NCBI RefSeq assembly: GCF_002157355.1
Contig: NZ_LYMK01000056.1
Location: 1 to 38,745 of the forward strand
From: Variovorax sp. JS1663
GTDB lineage: Bacteria > Pseudomonadota > Gammaproteobacteria > Burkholderiales > Burkholderiaceae_C
Reading direction: 5' to 3'
DNA length: 38,745 bases
Of this stretch, positions 23,333 to 30,974 are shown in pieces (position 1 is the first letter of the stretch; every line of letters begins with the position of its first letter). The notes under the pieces were generated by a model. It worked only from the letters and a program-made list of their open reading frames with translations. It did no database searches and was not told where the DNA came from. The translations under genes and the position numbers were made by a program.

Positions 23333-24334
23333 ATGACGGCACCCACGTTGATCGTCGAAGGCCTGGAGACCTGCTTCTTCACCCGCGCCGGCGTCGTCAA
23401 GCCGGTGGACGGGGTCTCGTTCAGGGTGGAGCGCGGGCAGGTCCTCGGGCTGGTGGGCGAGTCCGGATCCGGCAAGTCGATGACGGGCTACTCGATCCTG
23501 GGCCTGCTCGATCCGCCGGGCCGCGTCACCGCGGGCAAGGTGCTGCTCACGCAGCGCGACGGCCAGGTGCTCGACCTGCTGCAGCTGTCGCCGCGCGCGC
23601 TGCGCGAGGTGCGCGGCAACCGCGTCGCGATGATCTTCCAGGACCCGATGATGACGCTCAACCCGGTGCTGCGCATCGATACGCAGATGATCGAGGCGGT
23701 GCGCGCCCATCACCGGGTCAGCGCGAAGGCGGCGCGCGAGCGCGCGGCTTCGGCGCTGGCGCGCGTGGGCATCGCCTCGCCGCGGGAGCGGCTCGCGGCC
23801 TATCCGCACCAGTTCTCGGGCGGCATGCGGCAACGGGTGGCGATCGCGATCGCGCTGCTGAACGAGCCCGACCTGATCGTCGCGGACGAACCGACCACGG
23901 CGCTGGACGTGACCATCCAGGGCCAGATCCTGGCCGAGATGCAGGCCCTGTGCCGCGAGTCCGGCACGGCGCTGATCTGGATCACGCACGACCTGTCGGT
24001 GGTGGCGGGCCTGGCCGACACGGTGGCGGTGATGTATGCCGGGCGCATCGTCGAGCAGGGTGGCGTGGCGCAGGTGCTGGAGCGCCCGGGCCATCCGTAC
24101 ACGCGCGGGCTGATCGCCAGCGCGCCCTCGCGCAACCCGCGCGGGCGGCCGCTGGCGCAGATTCCGGGCATGACGCCGTCGCTGCTCGCATTGCCGCCGG
24201 GCTGCGCCTTCCAGGCCCGCTGCGCGCGCGCCGATGCGCAGTGCCGCGCGGCGCCGCCACCGCTGACGCGCCTGCCCGAGCGGCAGCTGCGCTGCTTCCA
24301 TCCCCATGCCCTCCCTGCCGCGACGGCGGCCTGA
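23333..24334 (+). CDS. ABC transporter ATPase, DppD type
   Basis: 333 residues from the ATG at 23333, or 336 from the ATG at 23324 that overlaps the permease stop. The later start is preferred because AAGGATGAG sits at proper spacing before it. Walker A GESGSGKS, Q-loop FQDPMMTLNP, signature FSGGMRQR and Walker B LIVADEPTTALD are all intact. The C-terminal oligopeptide-transporter extension carries the cysteine set CAFQARCARADAQC. It is one of two ATPases that power the importer. Confidence 0.93.
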   Translation: MTAPTLIVEGLETCFFTRAGVVKPVDGVSFRVERGQVLGLVGESGSGKSMTGYSILGLLDPPGRVTAGKVLLTQRDGQVLDLLQLSPRALREVRGNRVAMIFQDPMMTLNPVLRIDTQMIEAVRAHHRVSAKAARERAASALARVGIASPRERLAAYPHQFSGGMRQRVAIAIALLNEPDLIVADEPTTALDVTIQGQILAEMQALCRESGTALIWITHDLSVVAGLADTVAVMYAGRIVEQGGVAQVLERPGHPYTRGLIASAPSRNPRGRPLAQIPGMTPSLLALPPGCAFQARCARADAQCRAAPPPLTRLPERQLRCFHPHALPAATAA

Positions 24335-24338
24335 TCCA

Positions 24339-25361
24339 ATGCAGACCTCGACCCCTTTGCTGGAGCTGCGCGAAGGCTCCAAGCGCTTCGTCAAGAAACC
24401 CGATGCCGCGGCGCGTCTGGCCCACCTGCTGGGGGCACCCCTGGGTACGCAGACCGTGCACGCGGTCGATCGCGTGTCGCTCGCGGTGAACCGCGGCGAG
24501 GTGGTGGGCCTGGTGGGCGAATCGGGCTGTGGCAAGTCCACGCTGGGCCGCATGGCGGCTGGCCTGCACGGGCTCAGCGAAGGCGAGCGCTGGTGGCAGG
24601 GCGAGAACACCGCCGCGCTGCAGGCCCGGCTGCCGGCCGCCGCCTACCGCCGCCACATGCTCGGCATCCAGATGGTGTTCCAGGACCCCTATGCCAGCCT
24701 CAACCCGCGCCTGCGGGTACAGCAGATCGTGGGCGAGGCGCCGGTGGCCCACGGCATGGCCAGGGCCTCCGAGCAGCAGGAGCTGGTGGCCGGCCTGCTG
24801 CGGCGGGTGGGGCTGGACCCGCAGCTGATGCGGCGCTTTCCGCACCAGTTCTCGGGCGGGCAGCGCGCGCGCATCGGCATTGCCCGCGCGCTCGCCGTGC
24901 GGCCGCACCTGCTGATCTGCGACGAGGCGGTGGCAGCACTCGACGTGTCGATCCAGGCGCAGGTGATCAACCTCTTCATGCAGCTGCGCGAGGAACTGGC
25001 GCTGACCTACCTCTTCATCAGCCACGACCTCGGCGTGGTGCGGCACATCAGCGACCGCGTGCTGGTGATGTACCTCGGCCGGGTGGTGGAGTCGGCGCCC
25101 GCCGAGGACATCTTCGGCGAGCCGCTGCACCCCTACACCCAGGGCCTGCTGGCGGAGGCGCCGCGGCCGGAAGTGCGCAGGAAGCGTTTCGTGGCGATCC
25201 GCGGGGAGATCCCTTCGCCGATGAACCCGCCGCGCGGCTGCCACTTTCATCCGCGTTGCGACCGGGCGCTGCCGCGCTGCGCGCAGGAGGCGCCGGCGCT
25301 GGCGCCGGTGGCGGCCGGGCGCTGGGTGGCCTGCCACCGCGTGGACGCCCGGGGCGATTGA
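24339..25361 (+). CDS. ABC transporter ATPase, DppF type
   Basis: 340 residues starting at 24339, just after the previous stop. Walker A GESGCGKS, Q-loop FQDPYASLNP, signature FSGGQRAR and Walker B LLICDEAVAALD are present. The Walker B extension reads DEAV rather than the usual DEPT; the catalytic Glu is kept, so ATP hydrolysis is expected. The C-terminal extension with CHFHPRCDRALPRC matches the DppF/OppF type. Last gene of the importer operon. Confidence 0.93.
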   Translation: MQTSTPLLELREGSKRFVKKPDAAARLAHLLGAPLGTQTVHAVDRVSLAVNRGEVVGLVGESGCGKSTLGRMAAGLHGLSEGERWWQGENTAALQARLPAAAYRRHMLGIQMVFQDPYASLNPRLRVQQIVGEAPVAHGMARASEQQELVAGLLRRVGLDPQLMRRFPHQFSGGQRARIGIARALAVRPHLLICDEAVAALDVSIQAQVINLFMQLREELALTYLFISHDLGVVRHISDRVLVMYLGRVVESAPAEDIFGEPLHPYTQGLLAEAPRPEVRRKRFVAIRGEIPSPMNPPRGCHFHPRCDRALPRCAQEAPALAPVAAGRWVACHRVDARGD

Positions 25362-25395
25362 CGCGGCGGTGTCCTACAAGACCGCGGACGCCGAG

Positions 25396-25413
25396 TTAAG
25401 AATTTACAAGGCG
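25396..25413 (+). promoter_or_regulatory. 18-bp repeat copy 2, upstream of luxR
   Basis: TTAAGAATTTACAAGGCG, identical and in the same orientation as 18529-18546. It lies 143 bp before the chosen luxR start and 34 bp after the last importer gene. The two copies bracket the importer operon, suggesting that luxR and the importer answer to the same regulator, possibly LuxR itself. Confidence 0.6.
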
Positions 25414-25464
25414 CGCCGCGGGGGCTTTGCTACCTTGGCGAGCGAGCCGCAGCCCTGCGAGTGG

Positions 25465-25495
25465 CCATCGACCGATGCGCGCGGCGCATCGATGG
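25465..25495 (+). promoter_or_regulatory. Strong hairpin in the luxR leader
   Basis: Inner arms GATGCGC (25474-25480) and GCGCATC (25484-25490) are perfect with a GCG loop; outer CCATC (25465-25469) can pair with GATGG (25491-25495). It lies between the 18-bp repeat and the luxR start, so it would be in the 5' leader if transcription starts at the repeat. Confidence 0.4.
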
Positions 25496-25555
25496 GGCTC
25501 GTCAATTTCAATGGACGCCCGGAAGGGGCCGAACGAAGATGAATGTGAGCCGACC

Positions 25556-26506
25556 ATGATGCTGTCTTCCCTCCTGCAGCGCGCGGCTGCCGCGTCTTTG
25601 CCGAGCGCACCGGCGCCGCAGGCCGCGGTGGAAGCCGGCGGGGTGACCGGCGGCCCGCCGCCGCAGCTCTATGCCGAGGAGCAGCTGTGCCGCCCCGAGA
25701 TCGTGGGGCGCCACGCGGAGCTGCCGGGCATCGTGCGCGACCTGGTGGAGGCCGGCAGCGCCGATGCGCGCGTGCGCCTGGTGCGCGGCATGCTGCACGC
25801 GATCGGCTTCGAGTGGCTGGGCTATGGCGCGGTCAGCTACGTGCGGGGCCAGTCATGGCCGCTCAGCTTCTTCACCAGCTATGCCAACCCGCAATGGGCG
25901 CGGCGCTACTTCGCGCAGCGCCACTACGAGGTGGATGCACGGCACCACGAGGCGCCGGCCTCCAGCCTCCCTCTGCTGTGGGACACCGACCAGATGGAGG
26001 CCGCGCTCACCGGCCCCGACCCGCACGCGCGGCGCCGCCGCTTCGTGGAGGACCTGCGCGCCAGCGGCATCCGCAGCGGCCTGTTCTTCCGGCTGGCCTC
26101 GCCGACGCACGTGAACGAGCACACGTTGATCAGCCTGACCTCCAGCGCGCCCAGCCGCGGCTGGATCACCGAGGGCGTGGTCGGCCAGTCGCTGGTGCTG
26201 GGCCTGAGCGTGCACGAGTACCTCTCGCGCCATGCGCGGGTGCCGGCCGCGCCGCCGGCGGCGCGCGCGGAGATGTCGGGCATGTCGCCCACGCAGCAGT
26301 ACATCCTCGAGCACCTGCTGCAGGGACGCAGCGACAAGGAGATCGCCTACCGGCTGCAGCTGTCCTCGCACACGGTGGACTACCACATGCGCCAGCTGCG
26401 GCGCCGCTTCGCGGTGCGCAACCGGGTGCAGCTGGTGAATGCGGCGACGCAGTCGCAGCTGGGCGAGAGCAACTTCGGGAGCATCAGCCAGCTGTCGGCG
26501 CTGTAG
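25556..26506 (+). CDS. LuxR-family regulator with autoinducer-binding-type domain (solo)
   Basis: 316 residues from the ATG at 25556. The N-terminal domain (about 60-225) resembles acyl-homoserine-lactone-binding domains and keeps Trp114, Tyr118, Asp127, Trp142 and Gly171, but the Pro that normally follows the Asp is Ala128. The C-terminal HTH (about 243-297) contains KEIAYRLQLSSHTVDYHMRQ. No luxI synthase lies in the window, so it is a solo that may sense a non-AHL or foreign ligand. Start is uncertain: an in-frame ATG at 25511 exists, and a six-codon out-of-frame leader ORF (25539-25559) with GGAAGGGG upstream overlaps the chosen start as ATGA. It probably regulates the importer operon through the shared 18-bp site. 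Confidence 0.87.
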   Translation: MMLSSLLQRAAAASLPSAPAPQAAVEAGGVTGGPPPQLYAEEQLCRPEIVGRHAELPGIVRDLVEAGSADARVRLVRGMLHAIGFEWLGYGAVSYVRGQSWPLSFFTSYANPQWARRYFAQRHYEVDARHHEAPASSLPLLWDTDQMEAALTGPDPHARRRRFVEDLRASGIRSGLFFRLASPTHVNEHTLISLTSSAPSRGWITEGVVGQSLVLGLSVHEYLSRHARVPAAPPAARAEMSGMSPTQQYILEHLLQGRSDKEIAYRLQLSSHTVDYHMRQLRRRFAVRNRVQLVNAATQSQLGESNFGSISQLSAL

Positions 26507-26513
26507 GCCCTGC

Positions 26514-26537
26514 GAGCCCTTCGGGCCGGAAGGGCTC
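26514..26537. terminator. Bidirectional hairpin between luxR and the DUF4124 gene
   Basis: Perfect 9-bp arms GAGCCCTTC (26514-26522) and GAAGGGCTC (26529-26537) around GGGCCG, lying between two convergent stop codons. No T-run, so it may act by stem stability or as a mRNA 3' end. Confidence 0.6.
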
Positions 26538-27105
26538 AGCGGCAGATGGTGGTGGTGCCCACCGGCCGGCAGGTCTTGCCGTCGATGCCCTGGTAGCGGT
26601 CCAACTGGCCGGCGCGGTTGTAGTGGTTGCCCTGCGAGTCCTGGCAGCCGGCGCCGTCGCACGAGCGGATGCGCGGGCGCATGTCGCGCGGCCGTGCAGG
26701 CGCCGGGTACACGCCGGGGTAGGGGTAGCCGTAGTCCATCACACCGGCATCGTCGCGGCCTGCAATGGTGCTGTTGCCGCTGCCACCGCTGTTGCCGCGT
26801 CCGTCGATGATGATCGGACCCGAGGACGTCGGCGGCGGCGGCACGGGTGCGGCCGCCGCTTCGCGCCGCTGCTGCGCGCCGGCGCGGGCGGCCGCTTCGG
26901 CTTCCTGCGCCTGCCGCTGCCGGTCGGACTCGCTGATTGCCACCGGCTCCTGGAGCTGGACACGGCCCACCTGCTTCGTGCCGGCAGCGCAGCGGCCGTC
27001 GGTGTAGCTCACATTGCCCGCGGCGTCGGCGCAGCGGATCACCTCGGCGGCGGCCGGCAGGGGCGCGAACAGGGCGGCGACGGCGAAAGCGAGGAGGAGG
27101 CGCAT
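26536..27105 (-). CDS. DUF4124-containing exported protein
   Basis: 189 residues. A clear signal peptide (about 1-20, ending AAA) is followed by the DUF4124 pattern EVIRCADAAGNVSYTDGRC (21-39), then an Ala/Gln/Arg-rich helix, a Gly/Asn/Pro-rich low-complexity linker and a Cys-containing tail (CDGAGCQDSQGNHYNRAG and KTCRPVGTTTICR). Periplasmic. DUF4124 proteins are widespread in Beta- and Gammaproteobacteria without a defined function. The tail has four cysteines that could form disulfides. It lies 42 bp after the MFS gene on the same strand. Confidence 0.85.
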   Translation of the reverse strand: MRLLLAFAVAALFAPLPAAAEVIRCADAAGNVSYTDGRCAAGTKQVGRVQLQEPVAISESDRQRQAQEAEAAARAGAQQRREAAAAPVPPPPTSSGPIIIDGRGNSGGSGNSTIAGRDDAGVMDYGYPYPGVYPAPARPRDMRPRIRSCDGAGCQDSQGNHYNRAGQLDRYQGIDGKTCRPVGTTTICR

Positions 27106-27147
27106 GGCCTCCTCATTGTGCTCCCGCCAGCCGCCTGCGTCGAACGT

Positions 27148-28329
27148 TCAGGCGCGCGCCGAGGCGCATTCCAGCGGCGGCTCGCGGCGGTCCAGCACGC
27201 GGCTCCACAGCGCGATGCCCAGGCCGGCCAGCGTCAACAGCGCGGCCACCCAGCCCAGCGCGCCGAGGCCGGGCCCGTGGTCGATCACCGCGCCGCCGGC
27301 CCAGGCGCCGAGCGCGTTGCCGAGGTTGAAGGCCGCGATGTTGAGGCTGGAGGCCAGGTTCTGCCCGGCGCCGGCCGCCTTCTCCAGCACACGCAGCTGC
27401 AGCGGGGCGACGGTGGCGAAGGCCGCCAGCCCCAGCAGGGCGACGAAGAGGCCGGCCGTCCAGCCCGTCTGCAGGGCGGGCTGCATCAGCGCCAGCACCA
27501 CGGCCAGCGCCGCCAGCGTGCCCAGTACCGCCGGCATCAGCGCCCGGTCGGCCAGCCGGCCGCCGAGGATGTTGCCGACCGCCAGGCCGCCGCCGAAGAG
27601 CAGCAGCAGCGGCGACACCGCCGCCTCCGGCAGCCCGGTGATGCGGGTCAGCAGCGGCTGGATGTAGGTGAAGACGGCGAACACGCCGGCAAAGCCCAGC
27701 ACCGTCATGGCCAGGCCGAGCAGCACCTGCGGCCGGGCCAGCACCGCCAGTTCCTCGGCAAGGGCCGCGGGCCGTTGCTCGGCCCGATCGCGCGGCACGA
27801 AGACCGCCAGCACGGCCAGGGCGAATAGGCCGATCGCCGCCACCGCCCAGAAGGTCGAGCGCCAGCCGAAATGCAGGCCCAGCCAGGCACCGGCCGGCAC
27901 GCCGAGCATGGTGGCGGCGGTCAGGCCGGTGAACATGATGGCGATGGCCGAGGCGCGCTTCTCCGGCGCGACCACCCCGGTGGCCACCACCGAGCCGACG
28001 CCGAAGAAGGTGCCGTGCGCGAGCGAGGTGATCACCCGCGCGGCCATCAGCATCTCGTAGCTCGGCGCCAGGGCGCAGGCGACGTTGCCGAGCGTGAAGA
28101 TCGCCATCAGCGCCAGCAGCACGGTCTTGCGCGAGGCGCGCCGGGTGGCGATGGTGAGCAGCGGCGCGCCGACGGCGACCCCGAGGGCGTAGCCCGAGAT
28201 CAGCAGCCCGGCGGCCGCGATGGAGACATGAAGATCCGCCGAGACCTGCAGCAGCAGGCCCATGATGACGAATTCGGTGGTGCCGATGCCGAAGGCGCCG
28301 GCGGTGAGGGCGAGGAGTGCGATGGGCAT
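27148..28329 (-). CDS. MFS transporter, DHA1 family (AraJ/YdhP-like)
   Basis: 393 residues with twelve hydrophobic segments. The start MPIALLALTAGAFGIGTTEFVIM is characteristic of sugar/drug exporters of the AraJ, YdhP and NepI group, and motif A occurs around SGYALGVAVGAPLLTIATRR. It is divergent from the LysR gene at 28667 across a 337-bp gap. A perfect palindrome directly abuts the start codon and occupies the place where a ribosome binding site should be. The substrate is unknown. Confidence 0.88.
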   Translation of the reverse strand: MPIALLALTAGAFGIGTTEFVIMGLLLQVSADLHVSIAAAGLLISGYALGVAVGAPLLTIATRRASRKTVLLALMAIFTLGNVACALAPSYEMLMAARVITSLAHGTFFGVGSVVATGVVAPEKRASAIAIMFTGLTAATMLGVPAGAWLGLHFGWRSTFWAVAAIGLFALAVLAVFVPRDRAEQRPAALAEELAVLARPQVLLGLAMTVLGFAGVFAVFTYIQPLLTRITGLPEAAVSPLLLLFGGGLAVGNILGGRLADRALMPAVLGTLAALAVVLALMQPALQTGWTAGLFVALLGLAAFATVAPLQLRVLEKAAGAGQNLASSLNIAAFNLGNALGAWAGGAVIDHGPGLGALGWVAALLTLAGLGIALWSRVLDRREPPLECASARA

Positions 28330-28353
28330 GATGTCCGGTACTGTGCGGACATC
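28330..28353 (-). promoter_or_regulatory. Perfect palindrome touching the MFS start codon
   Basis: Arms GATGTCCG (28330-28337) and CGGACATC (28346-28353), 8 bp each with an 8-nt spacer, directly before the MFS ATG on the minus strand. It is either an operator or a hairpin that controls translation; no Shine-Dalgarno sequence is seen between it and the ATG. Confidence 0.55.
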
Positions 28354-28467
28354 GGGGTGCTTCGACTAGATCGTTGCAAAGAAAAGCATTGGTGAGTTCA
28401 AGTCACTGATCGTCGGTCAGCGCGGCCATTCTCTGCATAATCAATGCGCTCATCCGGGAGCAAATTG

Positions 28468-28665
28468 ATGCCTCATCGATCCACCAAACCTCAAAAGCGA
28501 AGAACCCCGGTCGAACCCTTGCCTGTTGGGCAAGATGGGCGCTCAGACGCGCTGGCTTGCAACAGCAAGGCAGGACCCGTTTCGTTGGAACTGGTCACAC
28601 GTGTGCACTCGAGGAACGGCTTCTTGAGACAACGCGGTACGGGTGGAGGCGGAGCTATGTGCTGA
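28468..28665 (+). CDS. Possible small basic protein between MFS and lysR (doubtful)
   Basis: 65 codons. In favour: CATAAT at 28436-28441 looks like a -10 box, GGGAG lies 7 nt before the ATG, and the stop is 1 bp before the lysR start, which would allow coupling. Against: the translation is a low-order basic peptide with no recognisable feature, and the codon bias is unlike the neighbours. It may simply be the lysR leader. Confidence 0.25.
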   Translation: MPHRSTKPQKRRTPVEPLPVGQDGRSDALACNSKAGPVSLELVTRVHSRNGFLRQRGTGGGGAMC

Positions 28666-28666
28666 C

Positions 28667-29596
28667 ATGCCCCGCATCGAGATCAACCGTTCCGGCGAGA
28701 TGGAAGCCTTCGTCCAGGTGGTCGACCGCGGCAGCTTCTCGGCCGGCGCGCGCGCGCTGGGCATGACGCCTTCGGCCATCAGCAAGCTGGTCGCGCGGCT
28801 GGAGGCGCGGCTGGCGACGCAGCTGGTGCACCGCTCCACCCGCAAGCTGCAGCTCACGCCCGAGGGCCAGAACTTCTACGAGCGCAGCGTGCGCGTGCTG
28901 GCCGACATGGACGAGGCCGAGCGCTGCGCCGCGGCCGGCGCCGCGCCGCGCGGGCGGGTGCGGCTCAACGCCAGCTGCTCCTTCGGCCATCACGTGCTGC
29001 TGCCGCTGCTGCCGCGCTTCCTCGAACTGCATCCGCAGGTGACGCTGGACGTCGTTCTGACCGATCGCGTGGTCGACCTCATGGACGAGCGCACCGACGT
29101 CGCGATCCGATGGGGTCCGCTGCCGGCCTCCGACCTGGTGGCGCGCCACCTGTTGGACACGGAACAGGCCATCGTCGCCTCACCGGCCTACCTCGACCGC
29201 TACGGCACGCCGCGTACGCCGCAGGAGCTGGAGGCGCACAACCGCATCGGCTTCACCTACCGGCACCATGTGCCCGACTGGTCGCTGCGCGTGGATGGGC
29301 GCCTGGTCGAGCTGCCCGCGGCCGGTTCGGTGCGGGCCGGCGACGGCGAGACGCTGCGCCGCATGGTGCTGGAAGGCATCGGCCTGGGGCGGCTGTCGCT
29401 CTATCACATCCAGGCCGACATCGATGCCGGCCGGCTGGTGCCGGTGATGGAAGAGTTCAACCCGCACGACAGGGTGCCCATCCATGCGGTCTACCTCGGC
29501 AAGGCCGGGCGCCTGCCGGCGCGGGTGCGGGCGCTGCTCGATTTCCTGACCTCGGAGCTCACCGATCGACTCGCGGACAATAGGCCCCGTTCATGA
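28667..29596 (+). CDS. LysR-family transcriptional regulator
   Basis: 309 residues with an N-terminal winged HTH (AFVQVVDRGSFSAGARALGM then TPSAISKLVARLEARLATQL, about 14-56) and a periplasmic-binding-like sensor with the AIRWGPLPASDLVARHLLD stretch. The branch resembles the DhcR/CrgA-like group. The ATG at 28667 gives a 12-residue lead; ATG 28700 is an alternative. It is divergent from the DHA1 MFS gene, which it probably controls, and its stop overlaps the first pqiA start by 4 bp. GACAAT at 29576-29581 inside its end may be the pqi promoter -10 box. Confidence 0.9.
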   Translation: MPRIEINRSGEMEAFVQVVDRGSFSAGARALGMTPSAISKLVARLEARLATQLVHRSTRKLQLTPEGQNFYERSVRVLADMDEAERCAAAGAAPRGRVRLNASCSFGHHVLLPLLPRFLELHPQVTLDVVLTDRVVDLMDERTDVAIRWGPLPASDLVARHLLDTEQAIVASPAYLDRYGTPRTPQELEAHNRIGFTYRHHVPDWSLRVDGRLVELPAAGSVRAGDGETLRRMVLEGIGLGRLSLYHIQADIDAGRLVPVMEEFNPHDRVPIHAVYLGKAGRLPARVRALLDFLTSELTDRLADNRPRS

Positions 29597-30309
29597 AGGA
29601 AGTCCCCGAAGCCATCGTCTGCGAAGGCTGCGACGCGGTCTACCACCGCCGGCGGCTGCGCCGGCGCGAGGTCTCGCACTGCAGCCGCTGCGGCACCGAA
29701 CTCGACCGCCATGCCGGCGACCAGGCCGCGCGCGTGCTGCCGCTCACCGTCGCCAGCCTGATCCTGTTCGCCATCGCCAACCTGTTTCCCATCGTCGAGA
29801 TCGAGCTGCAGGGCCTGAGCAGCGAGACCACGCTGGCCGGCGCGGTGCTGGTGCTCGCCGGCGAGGGCATGTCGCCGGTGGCGCTGCTGGTGCTGGCCAC
29901 GACCATCCTGTTTCCGCTGGTGCAGCTGTGCATCCTGCTCTACCTGCTGGTGCCGATGGCGCGGGAGCCCCGCCCGGCCGCCCGAAGGGGCTCGCCCCCT
30001 CCTTCAGGAGGGGGTGCGCGAAGTACACGAAGTGACGAGCCTGGGGGCGGCTTCACGGTTTCACGGCCGGCCGGCTTCGACGTCCTCGTGCAGCTGCTGC
30101 AGATGCTGCAGCCATGGGGAATGATCGAAGTCTTCCTGCTGGGCGTGCTGGTCGCCATCGTCAAGCTCTCCAGCCTGGCGCAGGTGATCGCCGGGCCGGC
30201 GCTGTGGGCCTTCGTGGCCCTGACGGTGCTGCTGACCGCGGTGCTGGCCTTCAACCCGCGCACCTTCTGGGAAATGGCTTTCGAGCCGCGGCCGGGGCAG
30301 AGGGGATGA
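29593..30309 (+). CDS. pqiA: PqiA-family membrane protein, first copy, with in-frame palindrome insert
   Basis: 238 residues. An N-terminal zinc ribbon (Cys10, Cys13, Cys30, Cys33) is followed by hydrophobic segments (about 48-68, 82-121, 176-199 and 203-223) with the PqiA landmarks PIVEIELQG and LQPWGMIEVFLLGVLVAIVK. Residues 129-153, a Gly/Ser/Arg/Pro-rich loop just after the second hydrophobic block, are encoded by a 75-bp nested palindrome that looks inserted. The frame and both flanks remain intact, so the protein is probably functional. PqiA works with the MCE protein PqiB and lipoprotein PqiC in lipid transport and envelope integrity. Short overlaps join all four pqi genes. Confidence 0.88.
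   Translation: MKEVPEAIVCEGCDAVYHRRRLRRREVSHCSRCGTELDRHAGDQAARVLPLTVASLILFAIANLFPIVEIELQGLSSETTLAGAVLVLAGEGMSPVALLVLATTILFPLVQLCILLYLLVPMAREPRPAARRGSPPPSGGGARSTRSDEPGGGFTVSRPAGFDVLVQLLQMLQPWGMIEVFLLGVLVAIVKLSSLAQVIAGPALWAFVALTVLLTAVLAFNPRTFWEMAFEPRPGQRG
29977..30051. repeat. 75-bp nested palindromic element inside pqiA
   Basis: Four levels of symmetry: GCCGCCC (29977-29983) with GGGCGGC (30045-30051); GGCTCG (29989-29994) with CGAGCC (30036-30041); CCCCCTCC (29995-30002) with GGAGGGGG (30007-30014), loop TTCA. Length is 25 codons, stop-free in the pqiA frame and exactly codon-aligned. It resembles REP-like elements I recall between genes in Variovorax-like genomes. Confidence 0.7.
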
Positions 30310-30974
30310 CGGAGCCCTTGCGCACGGCCGCCGAGCTTGGCCTTCGGGCGTGCCCGCATTGCGGCGCCGTCTGGCAGGGCGCTGCCGAGGGCGAGCCCTG
30401 CGCGCGCTGCGGCACCCGGCTGCACCGCCGCAAGCCGCACAGCCTGCAGCGCACCTGGGCCTACCTCATCGCGGCCTGCATCCTGTACGTGCCGGCCAAC
30501 CTGCTGCCGGTGATGATCACCAAGAGCCTGCTCGGGTCGCAGGACGACACCATCCTCAGCGGCGTGATCTTCTTCTGGGTCTCGGGCTCCTACGGGCTGG
30601 CGGCGATCATCTTCATCGCCAGCTTCCTGGTGCCGCTGTTCAAGCTCACGGCACTGGTGCTGCTGGCCGTGATGGCGCAGCGGCACAGCGACTGGCGGCA
30701 GCTCGAGCGCGCGAAGCTCTACCACATGCTCGAGATCATCGGCCGCTGGTCCATGCTCGACGTGTTCGTGGTCTCGCTGCTGGCCGGGCTGGTGCGCATC
30801 CAGGGCTTCGCCGAGATCACCGCCGGGGTCGGCATCGCGGCCTTCGGCGCGGTGGTGGTGCTGACCATGCTGGCCTCGCTGAGCTTCGACCCCCGCCTGA
30901 CCTGGGACAGCCGCGACGTAATGGAAGACGAGGAGCCCGACCCCCGCATGCCGAGCAAGGAACGTACTGCATGA
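30306..30974 (+). CDS. pqiA: PqiA-family membrane protein, second copy
   Basis: 222 residues. The zinc ribbon CPHCGAVW (Cys16, Cys19) with CARCG (Cys32, Cys35) precedes four hydrophobic segments, with PANLLPVM, DTILSGVIFFW and RWSMLDVFVVSLLAGLVRIQ as family landmarks. In E. coli one PqiA contains both halves; here they are two proteins, as is common in Betaproteobacteria. Start and stop overlap the flanking genes by 4 bp each (ATGA). Confidence 0.92.
   Translation: MTEPLRTAAELGLRACPHCGAVWQGAAEGEPCARCGTRLHRRKPHSLQRTWAYLIAACILYVPANLLPVMITKSLLGSQDDTILSGVIFFWVSGSYGLAAIIFIASFLVPLFKLTALVLLAVMAQRHSDWRQLERAKLYHMLEIIGRWSMLDVFVVSLLAGLVRIQGFAEITAGVGIAAFGAVVVLTMLASLSFDPRLTWDSRDVMEDEEPDPRMPSKERTA

Noticed and set aside
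25687..27828. A 713-codon plus-strand frame across luxR, the DUF4124 gene and the MFS gene
   Set aside because: It crosses three genes with clear protein families in other frames or strands and shows only GC-bias composition.
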